Source: Aquatica leii (lineage: Eukaryota; Arthropoda; Insecta; Coleoptera; Lampyridae). Taken from it: a stretch of DNA of 64,000 bases. Below, one piece after another: positions 48,814 to 58,920 of this stretch. Every line of letters starts with the position of its first letter. The stretch's first letter is position 1. Both the position numbers and the translations under genes were made by a program. The notes under the pieces were generated by a model that did no database searches, was not told the origin of the DNA, and worked only from the letters and a program-made list of their open reading frames with translations. The stretch spans positions 82,575,236-82,639,235 of the forward strand of contig CM069433.1 of assembly GCA_035610365.1 (NCBI GenBank), in the 5' to 3' direction.

Positions 48814-49907
48814 ATGCCACCTAATAAACAATCAAACTTTGAAAATAATTGCAAGTTGAGTAAATTGGACAATAATTTAAAAACCGACGGGAAAAACCTT
48901 TTATGTCTAGTTTGTTCAAAATCAGCAAGTTTGTATTAACTTAATTTAAATGCTTTTAATTACTAGTATATGTATTATTTTAGATCGGTGCTACTAAAAA
49001 GTACCATGTAAAACATCACTTGGGTAGTGGTTTACATTAAAAAAATATTTAAAAAAAACTATAAAACAACCATTGTTAAACAACGTTATAGATATAGAAG
49101 ATCAACAGAATAAACCTGGCCCATCAAAAACAACTTTTACTCTAGATTTGTGCAAAGCATTGGTGTCGGATCAAATTTCTCTTAAAAAACTTGATAATAT
49201 CAATTTTCGCAATTTCCTCGAAAAATACATGGAACAAGTTGTTCCAGATCAATCAACTTTGAGAAAAAATTATTTAGACATATGTTACCAATCGGTAAGC
49301 AGTTTAATTAAAGTATTAATAGTTTTCAAAATGCTGGTTTACCTTTTATAGAAAATACAGACAACAAGGAATGACATTGGGGTCCATTACATTTGGACTT
49401 CGGTTGTTGAAACAACCGATTGCAGAGGTCGATATATAGCAAATTTTGTAGTTGGTAAATTGTCTAAACTGTAACCAGGAAAAGCTCATTTGCTAGCATC
49501 CAAAGAAATTCCACAGACCAATCACAAAGCAGTTGCAAATTTTTTCGATGATTATTTACGTAAGTTTTTTTTTTGAATGTTTGATTAATATAATCCAATC
49601 TATTAATTACAATTATATAATTTTATGTTTGTAGAACTTTCGTATCCCAATGGCGTAAAAAAAAGGTTTTCTTATTCGTAACCGATGCAGCAAATCCGCT
49701 CAGGCATTAGAAATATTTTATCCAAATTTAAAACATATAACTTGTCTAGCACATGAAATACATAGGGTGTGTGAATTCATTAGAGACGAGTTTGCAATAG
49801 TAAACAAGTTAATTTCTGCCACCAAAAAGGTAAAAATCCCTAACGTATTAAATTCTCTTTTTGATTATTGGATCTTGTTTCAGGTTTTTGTGAAACAACC
49901 ATTACGG
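48814..49907 (+). pseudogene. Intron-containing hAT-like transposase (CGGBP1-related group), truncated
   Basis: The exons are approximately 48814-48936, 48985-49294, 49352-49559, 49635-49829 and 49884-49907, with GT/AG borders (donors GTAAGC, GTAAGT, GTAAAA, GTAAGA). Exon 1 reads MPPNKQSNFENNCKLSK with an LCLVCSK half-finger, and exon 2 opens with KKYHVKHHLGS, together like a BED/CGGBP1-type finger. Later parts show FTLDLCKALVSDQI, FLEKYMEQVVPDQSTLRKNY, RNDIGVHYIWTSVVETTD, GRYIANFVVGKL, then [18 protein letters not shown] and [10 protein letters not shown]. This is the order seen in insect hAT-like genes with a CGGBP1-type N-terminus. There are frame breaks in exons 2-4 and a stop after KLSKL. 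The C-terminal half is missing because a Penelope-like tail begins about 10 bp after the fifth exon. Confidence 0.8.
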
Positions 49908-49909
49908 GT

Positions 49910-50335
49910 AAGAAAACGATAAACTTGAAAAAGCAAACGAAAATCTAACAAAGAACCACTACAGAGTTAGGTAATCAACTTGTAAACCAAGCCAGATTCT
50001 AAACTCTATAGAAGTGACTTAAAAAGAAATAGTCTCCTTATATAAAAAAGAAGCACCGTTTGCTTTTTCAAGTTTATCCTTTTATTTCTAACCTTTTCAG
50101 AGTTTAGAATCTGGCTTGATTCACAAGTTGATTACCTAACTTTTCAGAAGTTTTTAGTTAGATTTCGGTTGCTTGTTTGAGTTCTTCAATTTCTCTCACA
50201 CCCTGATCAAGCGAAAGTGAGCGAAACGTTGGCAACTTCGGTTACAACAATGACACGGTTCAAACCCGGAAGACGTTCTTATCTTAGTATAGACTCCGGC
50301 CGTGAAAGCCTTCGCTATTACACCAACATTTGTTA
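49910..50335 (+). mobile_element. Penelope-like (or related) retroelement tail with foldback
   Basis: A ~77-bp inverted repeat (49931-50007 with 50099-50176) is followed by CACCCTGATCAAGCGAAAG, GCGAAACGTTGGCAAC and an ACTCCGGCCGTGAAAGCC block. GAAACGTTGG after a CTGATGA-like core is a hallmark of Penelope-like element terminal regions, which carry hammerhead ribozyme motifs. No coding part is present. It lies directly against the broken hAT gene on one side and an RTE fragment on the other. Confidence 0.5.
50203..50231 (+). ncRNA. Degenerate hammerhead-ribozyme-like core
   Basis: CTGATCA (50203-50209) and GAAAC (50223-50227) have the order and spacing of a hammerhead core (CUGAUGA ... GAAAC), continuing into GTTGG as in Penelope-like elements. 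The essential G of CUGAUGA is C here and stem II is reduced to about two pairs, so self-cleavage is not expected from this copy. Confidence 0.35.
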
Positions 50336-50344
50336 CTTGTATCT

Positions 50345-51070
50345 CCACTAGATTTTTAGGTTTTGTTGTTTTAGATATATAGATCTTTGTGATATTTCTC
50401 AGTTAATTTTACTACTTCTGTTCTGATTATTATTTCTCTTTCATTTTTGTCCTTCATTGCTATTATTTCACATTTTCTTGCGTTTTTTCTTAGACCATGC
50501 CATTCCTTCATACGCATCTTCCATATCTTTACGTATCATTTTCTTTGCTTCCTTTCGGACTTCTCTGTATTATTGTGTGCATATAAGCCAATTTTATATA
50601 ATTCTCTTCTTTTCTCAATCATTTTGATCGTTTCGTCTAAAGATATTTGTTTTATTGCTTTTATTTTTGGTTACACTAACTGCATTTTCTTGTAAATCAT
50701 TCGTTATTATTGTTGTTCGCTGATTTAATTCATTTGAAGTGTGTTTTCTCTGACTTAAAGAATTGCCAACTTTTTCTTCGTAGGTTTCACAATTTCGTTT
50801 GAGTAGTTCTGTGTTCACGGATCTTTTGCATTGCCCTGTATTTTTCTTAGATTTTCGTTTTATTTTTAATTTGACCTTGACTCTTACGATACGGTGGCTT
50901 CTAGTATTAAACGTGTTTAGTGTTATTACGTCTTGGATTAGAGTTTTATCGAATGTCAGTATATAGTCGATATGGTTTTTTGTTTGACCGTTGGGGCTAA
51001 TCCATGCCCATTTTCTTTGCGGTTTTTGTCAAAGAAGGTGTTCATTGGAAAAAGTTTTTGATTTTCCAAA
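50345..51070 (-). pseudogene. RTE-clade non-LTR endonuclease/linker fragment
   Basis: On the minus strand QKPQRKWAWISPNGQTKN is followed by IDYIL, then VITLNTFNTRSHRIVRVKVK (the family form is NTGSDHRLVR), a basic linker with VNTELLKRNCETYEEK, and further frames rich in K/E including YKIGLYAHNN and VRKEAKKMIRKDMEDA. This is the C-terminal endonuclease plus connector of RTE (BovB-like) polyproteins. The catalytic S-D-H is lost (S-H). The N-terminal endonuclease half and the RT domain are absent, so the copy is truncated on both sides. Confidence 0.8.
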
Positions 51071-54000
51071 AACTGTTTTCCTTGTAATTTCTTCTGTAAT
51101 TTCTTTAATAGAATTGTTTGTGTTGAAATATTATTACAAGTAGTATTTAAACAAAACTGTTATGGTATCTATAAAACTGTAGTTTTAGTTTAATGCTTTT
51201 AAAATTAAGATTTAAAAAAAAACATTAGTTTGCCATTTCTTAATTCTTAATTCCTTCATTTGTTACATTTTTAATCAAGTATTTCAATTTCATTTATGTG
51301 ATGTGACTCAGTTCAATTCTATTAAAAAATTGCAATAAATATCAATTAAAATCGTTGAAGTTTGTCACATATAATATAAAACATTCCTAAACAATTTATT
51401 GGTGTTTTATACAAGGTAATCAATCAAACTGTACTGTAACCTTGCAATGTAAATACTATCATGCATTGTGCTTGTTTTATTCAATTGTATTATATAAAAA
51501 CGATAAAGTAAATTAAATTCTACATTTCTTGGTAACATGCGGTGAGAAAACGTTAATAAAAGAATTATTTACAGTAATCATAACGTTAAAAATTTATTGA
51601 GCTCTAATGTTGATGGAATTTTAACCCAAAACAAAATCAAACTATAAAATATAAATGGTGTCTTTCAACAATCTTAGTATTTGAACATTAATTCTTTCAA
51701 CGTGGATGATCTAATTTACTCATTTAATTTTAGAAGTAGGTGTTTTAAAGTAAATAAAATGGATTTGCAGTTGGTGAAAATCAATCGTTATTGCATTTTA
51801 TCTTTTGCATGTTATATGAGATATTTTATTGGTACAACATCCAAGCCCATGTAAATATCTAAAGATAATTTACGGTTGACGTTATTTCCTAACAACTACA
51901 TTATTAATGCATTGTATTTTTCTTGTTTGCTTGGTTAATTATCATAAAAAAGCAATACAATTAAATCTTCTGTCTTGTTTTCCATTCATTCTTTAATTTA
52001 TATATGACCAAGCAGGACACTTTTCTAAACAATTAAACAAATATGCACGTTCATCTCTAAGCGAAATCTTAATCGCCAGGTTTCATACAAAAACGTTTTG
52101 TTAAGAATAGAAATACTAAAAGAAAAAAAAATGGATAATACCAACGATCGACTTTTTCTATTATCAAATAGCGTGTTTACAGATCATATACCCGCTTTGT
52201 TTACGAACATTCTCATATGATTGTTGGTGAAGTAGTGGAAATGATGGCCATTATCTTGATTAGCTCGCCATTTGTTCTCATTTGCATGCAGATTTCGTTG
52301 TGTGACGACGTCGGATGCTTTTATCGCAAAACTATTTTTGATTATACAATTCAATTATACCAGCCTACGAAATATTATAATTACACACACGGGCATTATC
52401 ACCCTTGTTAATTTAAAATTTTGTAATTAACACAAGAATAACATTTTCCGAGTCTAGTAAAAAAAAGTAAATGCAATTTCATTAGGGTTTATCGATTGTT
52501 GTAATAAATATTTTATCATTACTTAGTATTTCACTCTTGAGAGCAGTAGAAAAGGTTTTAATATATAAAGAATCCATGCAAAACAACGTAATTTTAGTAA
52601 TTGCCCTTTACTTACGTAAAATTAGATTCGTAAAAAAAATGAAAATGTAAGCGAAGAAAAGATGTTCACAGTAAACTCAGTTCGGATAAAAATATTTTGT
52701 AATACATAAGGTGTAGTTGCGGAAGTACCTGTTGGATTTAAAATACAGACTTTAAGTTAAAACACGAATAGGTTATTAAACACGAAATCAATATATATAG
52801 AATGGGGATTTAAAACTAAAGGAATTGCGAATTAAATTTAGGCAGTTTCAATCGAGATTGCTTTTTAATTCAGTTTTCTTTTCCGTTTCATATTTTATCG
52901 CTATCAGATCCGGACATAACATAGTTTATTAGACTTTTAGTTATTTAAGATTTTCGATAAGAGGGTGCGTGTTAGCCCAAGGGTAGCATGTTTTGACAAT
53001 GCGTCATTCTAAACGCAATCACGAAAGTCTTTTTTATTGTTATAGGGATGTATAACTAAAACAACATGCCCCTTGCGGCCCGTCGTAGGTATTAAAAACT
53101 ATACTGAGACGCCTTTCTTTGATTATCTTAAAAACCTTTTTCCATATGTTCGCGTTCGTACCCAAGTAGCGAACTCGATATTTTTTATATATAAAAATTT
53201 TGCGAATATTTGAATTTTCGGAACAAGACTGGCCATGTGTAAACAACCGTATAAATGTACATTCCCCATTCATCTGATAAAGTAGCACTTGATATTCATA
53301 CCCTGTATTGATTTAACGCGTTTACATCAAGATTTACGTCAATCTTGCCCTGGGGGGGAAAACAATGTGAAATGCGACGAAAATAACTTGCTATTTTCGA
53401 GATATCAGTGAATTACATTTTGACTATAACACGATAAAACCTAAGAACACATGAATAATTTTTTCAAAAATTATACACAATGTGTTGTGTTTTCTTTTCT
53501 GAATCTACCCTATTTCCCGTTTTAATAGTTTTATCTTTTAATTAAAAAAATTACAAAAATTATTGTAACCAAAACATGAAATCGTTTTAATAGTAGTCTA
53601 CGATAAAATCGTATTTCCAAATGAGGTTTACTCCGGTATGAATAATTTTCAATGCACATTATTAAACTTTGATTACATATTGGTATTTGCTTAAAATAAT
53701 AATCGATTAAGATTATACATATTTCATATATACTAAATTTATAGTAATTTTCAGTATATAAGATCCCTACATTTCAGTAAAGAAAAATGCTTGGCATTTA
53801 CATTTACATCAAAGTAAATAAAATAAATCGAACCGATGACAAATTCTATTATAGTCTTTAATAACAGCAAATAAAACAGAACTTTGTGACAATGTGAATT
53901 GAACACATCATGTAGTTGCGTTATGTGATTTAAAACTAATCGTGCGACAATGAAATTTCAAACTATGCACGTTATAAAAGCATCGAACAATTAGATTTCG

Positions 54001-54516
54001 TGTTTAATTTAAATTACCGGACGTTACAAAATGTAATAGGAGCGTCAACTAACTAAATTTCTTGTTTAATTTATAATTTTAAGTTCAAAAATTAAATTGT
54101 AATTGCTTTAATAAATGGCAATTAATGACAAAAAACTACTAATCGCTCACACGTACAAAGCAACAAAATCAACAATAATTGATTAAGTAAATTGATTGCT
54201 TTTACGCCAGTTAATACGTAAAACTGCTATTTTTAGTTCGTCGACTGAAATACACTAAAAAGCTTCTAAAACGAAAATTATACGCATGCAAGCGTGATTG
54301 TGGCTTTGGGTCTTTTAATATTTTTTGTACTCATTAGTATCCTACTGCGAGTGCTTGAGATTAAATACAATATATGTTTTACTTTAATATAAAGAACTAC
54401 AAAAACGACATTCGGTTAACTGCTAGATTATTTTAAGCTTATGTCAAAATTTTATATAACCTTTCGTTTGAATATACCTTAATTTGCTTAAATATTATTT
54501 TTAGAAATACAATACG
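51071..54516. other. AT-rich DNA, no gene recognised
   Basis: A minus-strand 82-codon frame (53040-53288) sits just inside an ATACCCTGTAT word (about 53300), a transposon-end-like sequence; the block 53.0-53.4 kb may be a decayed element. Nothing else was recognised. Confidence 0.4.
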
Positions 54517-54696
54517 TCAATAATTTTCGACGTGTTTATTTTGCAGATGACAATTTTCATAGGCATATAAATAATAAAATGAAGGAGGAAACTTCTCGCA
54601 TAAAACACGTTTGTTTAAAGCACAAGTAATCAAGGGGTACGCGTACAATGCAGTTGCTGAAAACAATAGGGTTAGAGCGTATACTATCATCCTCAT
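54517..54696 (-). CDS. Possible small secreted peptide (59 aa), unsupported
   Basis: Starting at the internal Met (54696), the frame opens MRMIVYALTLLFSATALYAYP, which has the charge and hydrophobic core of a signal peptide with a plausible cut after LYA. A mature part of about 40 residues with three Cys follows, ending HVENY and a stop at 54517. A TCAGTA initiator-like word lies just upstream, near 54755. I do not recognise the family, and an odd number of cysteines with no conserved pattern leaves chance as a likely explanation. Confidence 0.2.
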   Translation of the reverse strand: MRMIVYALTLLFSATALYAYPLITCALNKRVLCEKFPPSFYYLYAYENCHLQNKHVENY

Positions 54697-56659
54697 TTTC
54701 ACACCTCGGCATATAACAAAAGGAGCAGAACAATAACGTAAAATGGGCAATGCTTTTACTGACAATTCAGTTCTCTATACATATGCAGTTGTTATCGTAA
54801 ACTTCAGTGAATTTGTTCAAAAGATAAGTAAAATAGTATGTTCCAGATACAGTACCAGATAACAATTTTACAGAAAGCAGACTTTTTTGACTCGAAAACA
54901 TGTAGAGACTTTAAAACATGTTCTTGATAATAATGCTGCCAATGTGAAATAAACATGATTTTGATTCCTCTTATCTTTTCAAAGAAAAAAAATGTATTTT
55001 AACAATATTAAAAAACTACAGGTATAGAAAATAAACGTACAATCCAATGTAAAGGTGAGAATTTCCTTGTTATTAATGTTGATGGTTGATTATATCATTT
55101 TATCAGGACGTAACCAGAATCACAAACTAACAAATAATATTGAAATTCATTTAATATAATTATAAACCATGATTTGAAAATTTCACTATAGTTTAATCCC
55201 GAGGAATCCTGCAAAGGAATTTACAAATTAAAATTAAATGTAATTTAGAGATTTGTGACAATGAATTGTGACTAAAGTAATACATTTTTACGAACAAAAT
55301 ATATGTGGGACTAAATTTAGTTGAACTTAAGATCCGTTAAAATTCAAAATTTTCTCAGTGCCGGATTTAAAAAAAAATTAGAATACTGACTGAGTATGCA
55401 ATTGTTCTGAATGAAATATCAATTTTTTTGTATTAGTAGTTATCAGCAGCCTTTTGTTGACGAATTGTCAACATCTTTCTTAAAATATGTTAAAAGATTT
55501 GTAACAAAGTTAGCCAGTTAGTTACATATATACATGATGTCCCAAACAAAGTTACCTGTTAGACATTTACCGGAAACTAACCGTATTTTGAATTTTTTTT
55601 GCTTTGTATTACTTATACCTACTAATCTCTTAGTCTAGAATATTCTCAATTATATTACATTTCCGGTTATACCGGAAGTGGACATCAACTGTTTCTTTAA
55701 ATAAAATGCTATAACTTTATAATAGTTTTGTATTTTACGCTTAATTTTAATTTTGTAAAACTTTACAAAAGTTGTTTGAACTCATTCATTTTGAATATAA
55801 TATTGAAATATTTCATCTCCAAAGTTTATTAACGTTAAGAAACTTACTATTTAGTTTTAATATAATATAAAACTTGCCTTGTAATATATATATTTATTTG
55901 TTATTGTTATTATGTACTGGTTGTGCACTACTTACTTTCAAAGTTGATAAACTTCAAACATAAAAAAAATCATTTTTTTAAATTATGATGGTTTGATTAG
56001 TTCGTAAATAATGACATTTATAAAAACCATTAATAACATAAAAACTAAATAGATATCTATAAGCAATGCTTGCACAAATCGATGTTTTATGTATCTGTTG
56101 CATATTCCTCTATATCGGCGTTCGGCTAACACTACAGTTAAAAAGAAATATAACGATTTACCTTTTTTCAAGCTTCAAATATTTCTATAAAATTGCATAT
56201 GTTATGTCAATTTTGAGGTTTGTCAAAAATATCTTCATATCTCAAAATTACTGAAATATGTTGCTATTAAACTATAATTGCATTGTGACATTTTTAAAAG
56301 TTGGCAAAATATTCCTGAACGTTCTATACGATATAAGAAAATCACAATATTCCAGACATCGCGAACAATGATTATCTAAATCAACTTTTATTGATATATA
56401 AATTAATTTAGTAAATTGTTTTATTAATTAGTTAGTTATAATTTTTTTAGTTTGCTGTGCTTTAGTAAATTTAGTTCCAAAAATAAAAAAATATAAAGAA
56501 TCAGTTGCAGAACAAAAAATATTAAAAACAAAAATATATTTATGCATACAGTTACAAGAACTTTCTTTTTAATTAAAAAAGGCATTTGAGTAAAACTTGA
56601 TCTGGCGTTTATTAGAAAAAAATGGTATGCTAAGTTGACTCACGTTGCTGTTTTTAATT
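54697..56659. other. AT-rich DNA with transposon-end-like scraps
   Basis: A CAGTGCCGGATTTAA word at 55356 resembles a hAT terminus without a partner. The block 55530-55700 (GATGTCCCAAACAAAGTTAC and a CCGGTTATACCGGAAG palindrome) resembles ends of insect Tc1-like elements. No gene was recognised. Confidence 0.35.
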
Positions 56660-56849
56660 AAGGAATAATGGTAAGTTAACTTAACACAATTTCTTTAACA
56701 TTCTTCTATGAGGAGGGGCATCAAACACTTTATGCGTTTATAGAAGCCAATGTTTTAGCTGCACGAAACGTCGCCTTCTATAGACGCACTTAGTGTTTGA
56801 TGTGCCTCCTCATACAAGAACCTTAAAGAAATTGTGTTAAGGAATAATG
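56660..56849. repeat. Foldback/MITE-like hairpin with flanking direct repeats
   Basis: The arms start at CTTAACACAATTTCTTTAA (56680) and end with its reverse complement (56841). The 162-bp fold pairs over about 80 bp per arm with about 80-85% identity. AAGGAATAATG is present on both sides (56660-56670 and 56839-56849), the right copy overlapping the arm by 3 bp. A MITE with target duplication is the simplest reading. Confidence 0.75.
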
Positions 56850-57327
56850 TTTGAAAAGAACTGTTCTCAAGAACATATAAAATAAAAAAGCAAAACAACG
56901 TTAAAACATTTTTTTTCTTAAAACCCCAGGAAAAAATTACCTTCGTGCTTAAAATGCTCGCTTTGAAGTATGCCATGTTGACGATTATTTTCACGATACT
57001 CACGGTTTTGAAAATAATTCAAGGTTTCTCTTTGTAAACCGTTAAAAAATACATAATTCATTTTCAAATAAGTTAAATAAATTAAGTTAATTATCCAGTT
57101 GTTTAAAAATCGGCGAATTTAGGTCTACCAGAAGATAAAATTAGCAAGGACGGATCGTATGGATGACAAATAGCTTTTAGTGACAGATGATGTTTTTCCG
57201 TGCTTTTAATGACAATATTTCTTTAGGTGTTTGATTTTTCACCGACAATAATTACAAAGTTCTTTTGCTAAGACCCATAGATAAAATAAACTGCACAGAA
57301 AATTCCGGATTTGTCGGAAGTTACACA
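56850..57327. other. No gene recognised
   Basis: AT-rich. An 82-codon minus-strand frame (56755-57003) runs from here into the hairpin and has no family resemblance. Confidence 0.4.
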
Positions 57328-58920
57328 AACATTCGATTTTTAAAACGAATACCTTGTATGTTATTGTATTTGTGAAATCTGCGTACTTTTTTTAATTCCA
57401 TGGATATAACACATAAGTGACATTTAATCGTCAATATTTATTATAATTTAATTTTTTGTTTTCCATTTAAGTGTGCCATGACGGTTCCGATTTAGTCGAA
57501 TTGACCCATTTAATGCTAGAAAAAACGACATCCCGTCTAAAATACTAAATTTCGTGATTTATAAGCAAATAAATTTCACCAATATGGTTTTAGGGGTAAA
57601 ACTCGAAACTAAGAAGTTACTGAGAAAGTTTTGAATACAAAAAATAAACACAGAACATTAGAACAATTGTTCAAAATGCTGTCCATTAACGTCAATTCAC
57701 TTCTGAACTCTCATAGCTGTTTCTCGAAGAAAATTCGCCAAATGCTAAGATGTTATGCTATTAATTGCGCGTGTTAGTCGGTGCTCTAGGTCTTCACTAG
57801 TTGTAATAGCGGTTGCATAGATAATGTTTTTTAAATGACTCTAAGCAAAGAAATCAAAGGGTGCCAAATCAGGTGACCTTTTAAGCCATATTACAAAACC
57901 ATTCGTCTAAATTACATTTTCCCCGAATGTATGTTGAAGACAATTAATTACTATTCTTAAATTATGGGTAGGAGTTCCATCTTATGGGATGTACATTCCT
58001 TGTCGTAAATGGAAAAGTAATTCAGCTAAACTGTCTTCAATTTTATGTTGTAGAAATCCTATGTATCTGGCTCCAGTCAAAAGTTTTTCAAATATTATTG
58101 GACCAATGATTCTACAACCAAGTATTCCAAGTCAGACATTGAAACCGAAAAGCAGTTGAAAGTTATTCTTCCGTAATAAATTTTGATTTTCTGGTGACCA
58201 ATAGCTTGTATTTTGGCGGTTAAATAATCCCAAATTTGTAAACCTAGAGTCCGAAAACAAAATCATTCTCAAAAAATCGTTGTTTGGCTGCTCGTTATTC
58301 TGCAAAATCCAATTACATTATTTCCTATTTATCCTAAGTTCGTAATCATTTTCGTACAAGTGCTGGTGCAACTGATATTTACAAGATATATAACGGTGTT
58401 TGTGCAAAATTCGGCTTACTGTTTGGTGACTGATTTCCAATTCAACTCCAATTTGCCGTAATAAAACTTTCTATTTGAGCCAAAACATTAATTTTCGTTG
58501 TTACGTCGATAATTAATTAATTTTCTTGGGGATCATGGTTAGGCTCTAGTCGGAATTGTTTCTCAAGACTATTAATATATTTTCTGTAATTCTAATTGTA
58601 TTTATCGCACATTTTAGTAATGGTTATGACTAAATTCCTTATTAATAGTAGTAATAAATGGTACGGTACTAACATGGTTCCATTTGAAAAAATTGAGTTT
58701 TACCCCAAAAACCATTTTGATGAACTTTATTTGCTCTTAAATCACGTAAAGTATTTTTGACGAAATTTCGAATTTTCTAACATAGATAAAACTAAAAATT
58801 AAATCATAATAAATATTGACGTCTGAAATGCCACTTATGTGGTACCATTGAATTCAGAAAATTATGCAGATTTTACAAATACAATACCATACAAAGTATT
58901 GCATTTATAAATCGAATGTT
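57328..58920 (-). mobile_element. Tc1/mariner-superfamily element with long terminal inverted repeats
   Basis: The left arm 57328-57607 and right arm 58692-58920 are inverted copies (shared blocks AACATTCGATTT, CGTCAATATTTATTAT, AGCAAATAAA and GGGGTAAAACTC); the left arm has about 55 bp extra. Between them a decayed transposase runs on the minus strand. The size (1.6 kb) and arrangement fit the insect group of Tc1-like elements with HTH/DUF4817-type transposases. The target site duplication is not resolved. Confidence 0.85.
57658..58640 (-). pseudogene. Tc1-like transposase (insect HTH/DUF4817 type), decayed
   Basis: From about 58.5 kb the minus strand reads, in shifting frames, a helix-turn-helix scrap, ILFSDSRFTNLGLFNRQNT (first catalytic Asp), YWSPENQNLL, GCRIIGPIIFEKLLTGARY, then a stop and DGTPTHNLR (second Asp), SPDLAPFDFF (third acidic position), HLKNIIYATAITTSEDLEHR and finally IDVNGQHFEQLF with a TAA at 57658-57660. 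The order and C-terminus are those of this very common insect transposase. There are many stops and frameshifts, so no product is expected. Low-similarity N-terminal sequence makes the start uncertain. Confidence 0.85.

Noticed and set aside
53040-53288. 82-codon minus-strand ORF
   Set aside because: It lies just inside a transposon-end-like word and looks like part of a repeat; no domain identified.
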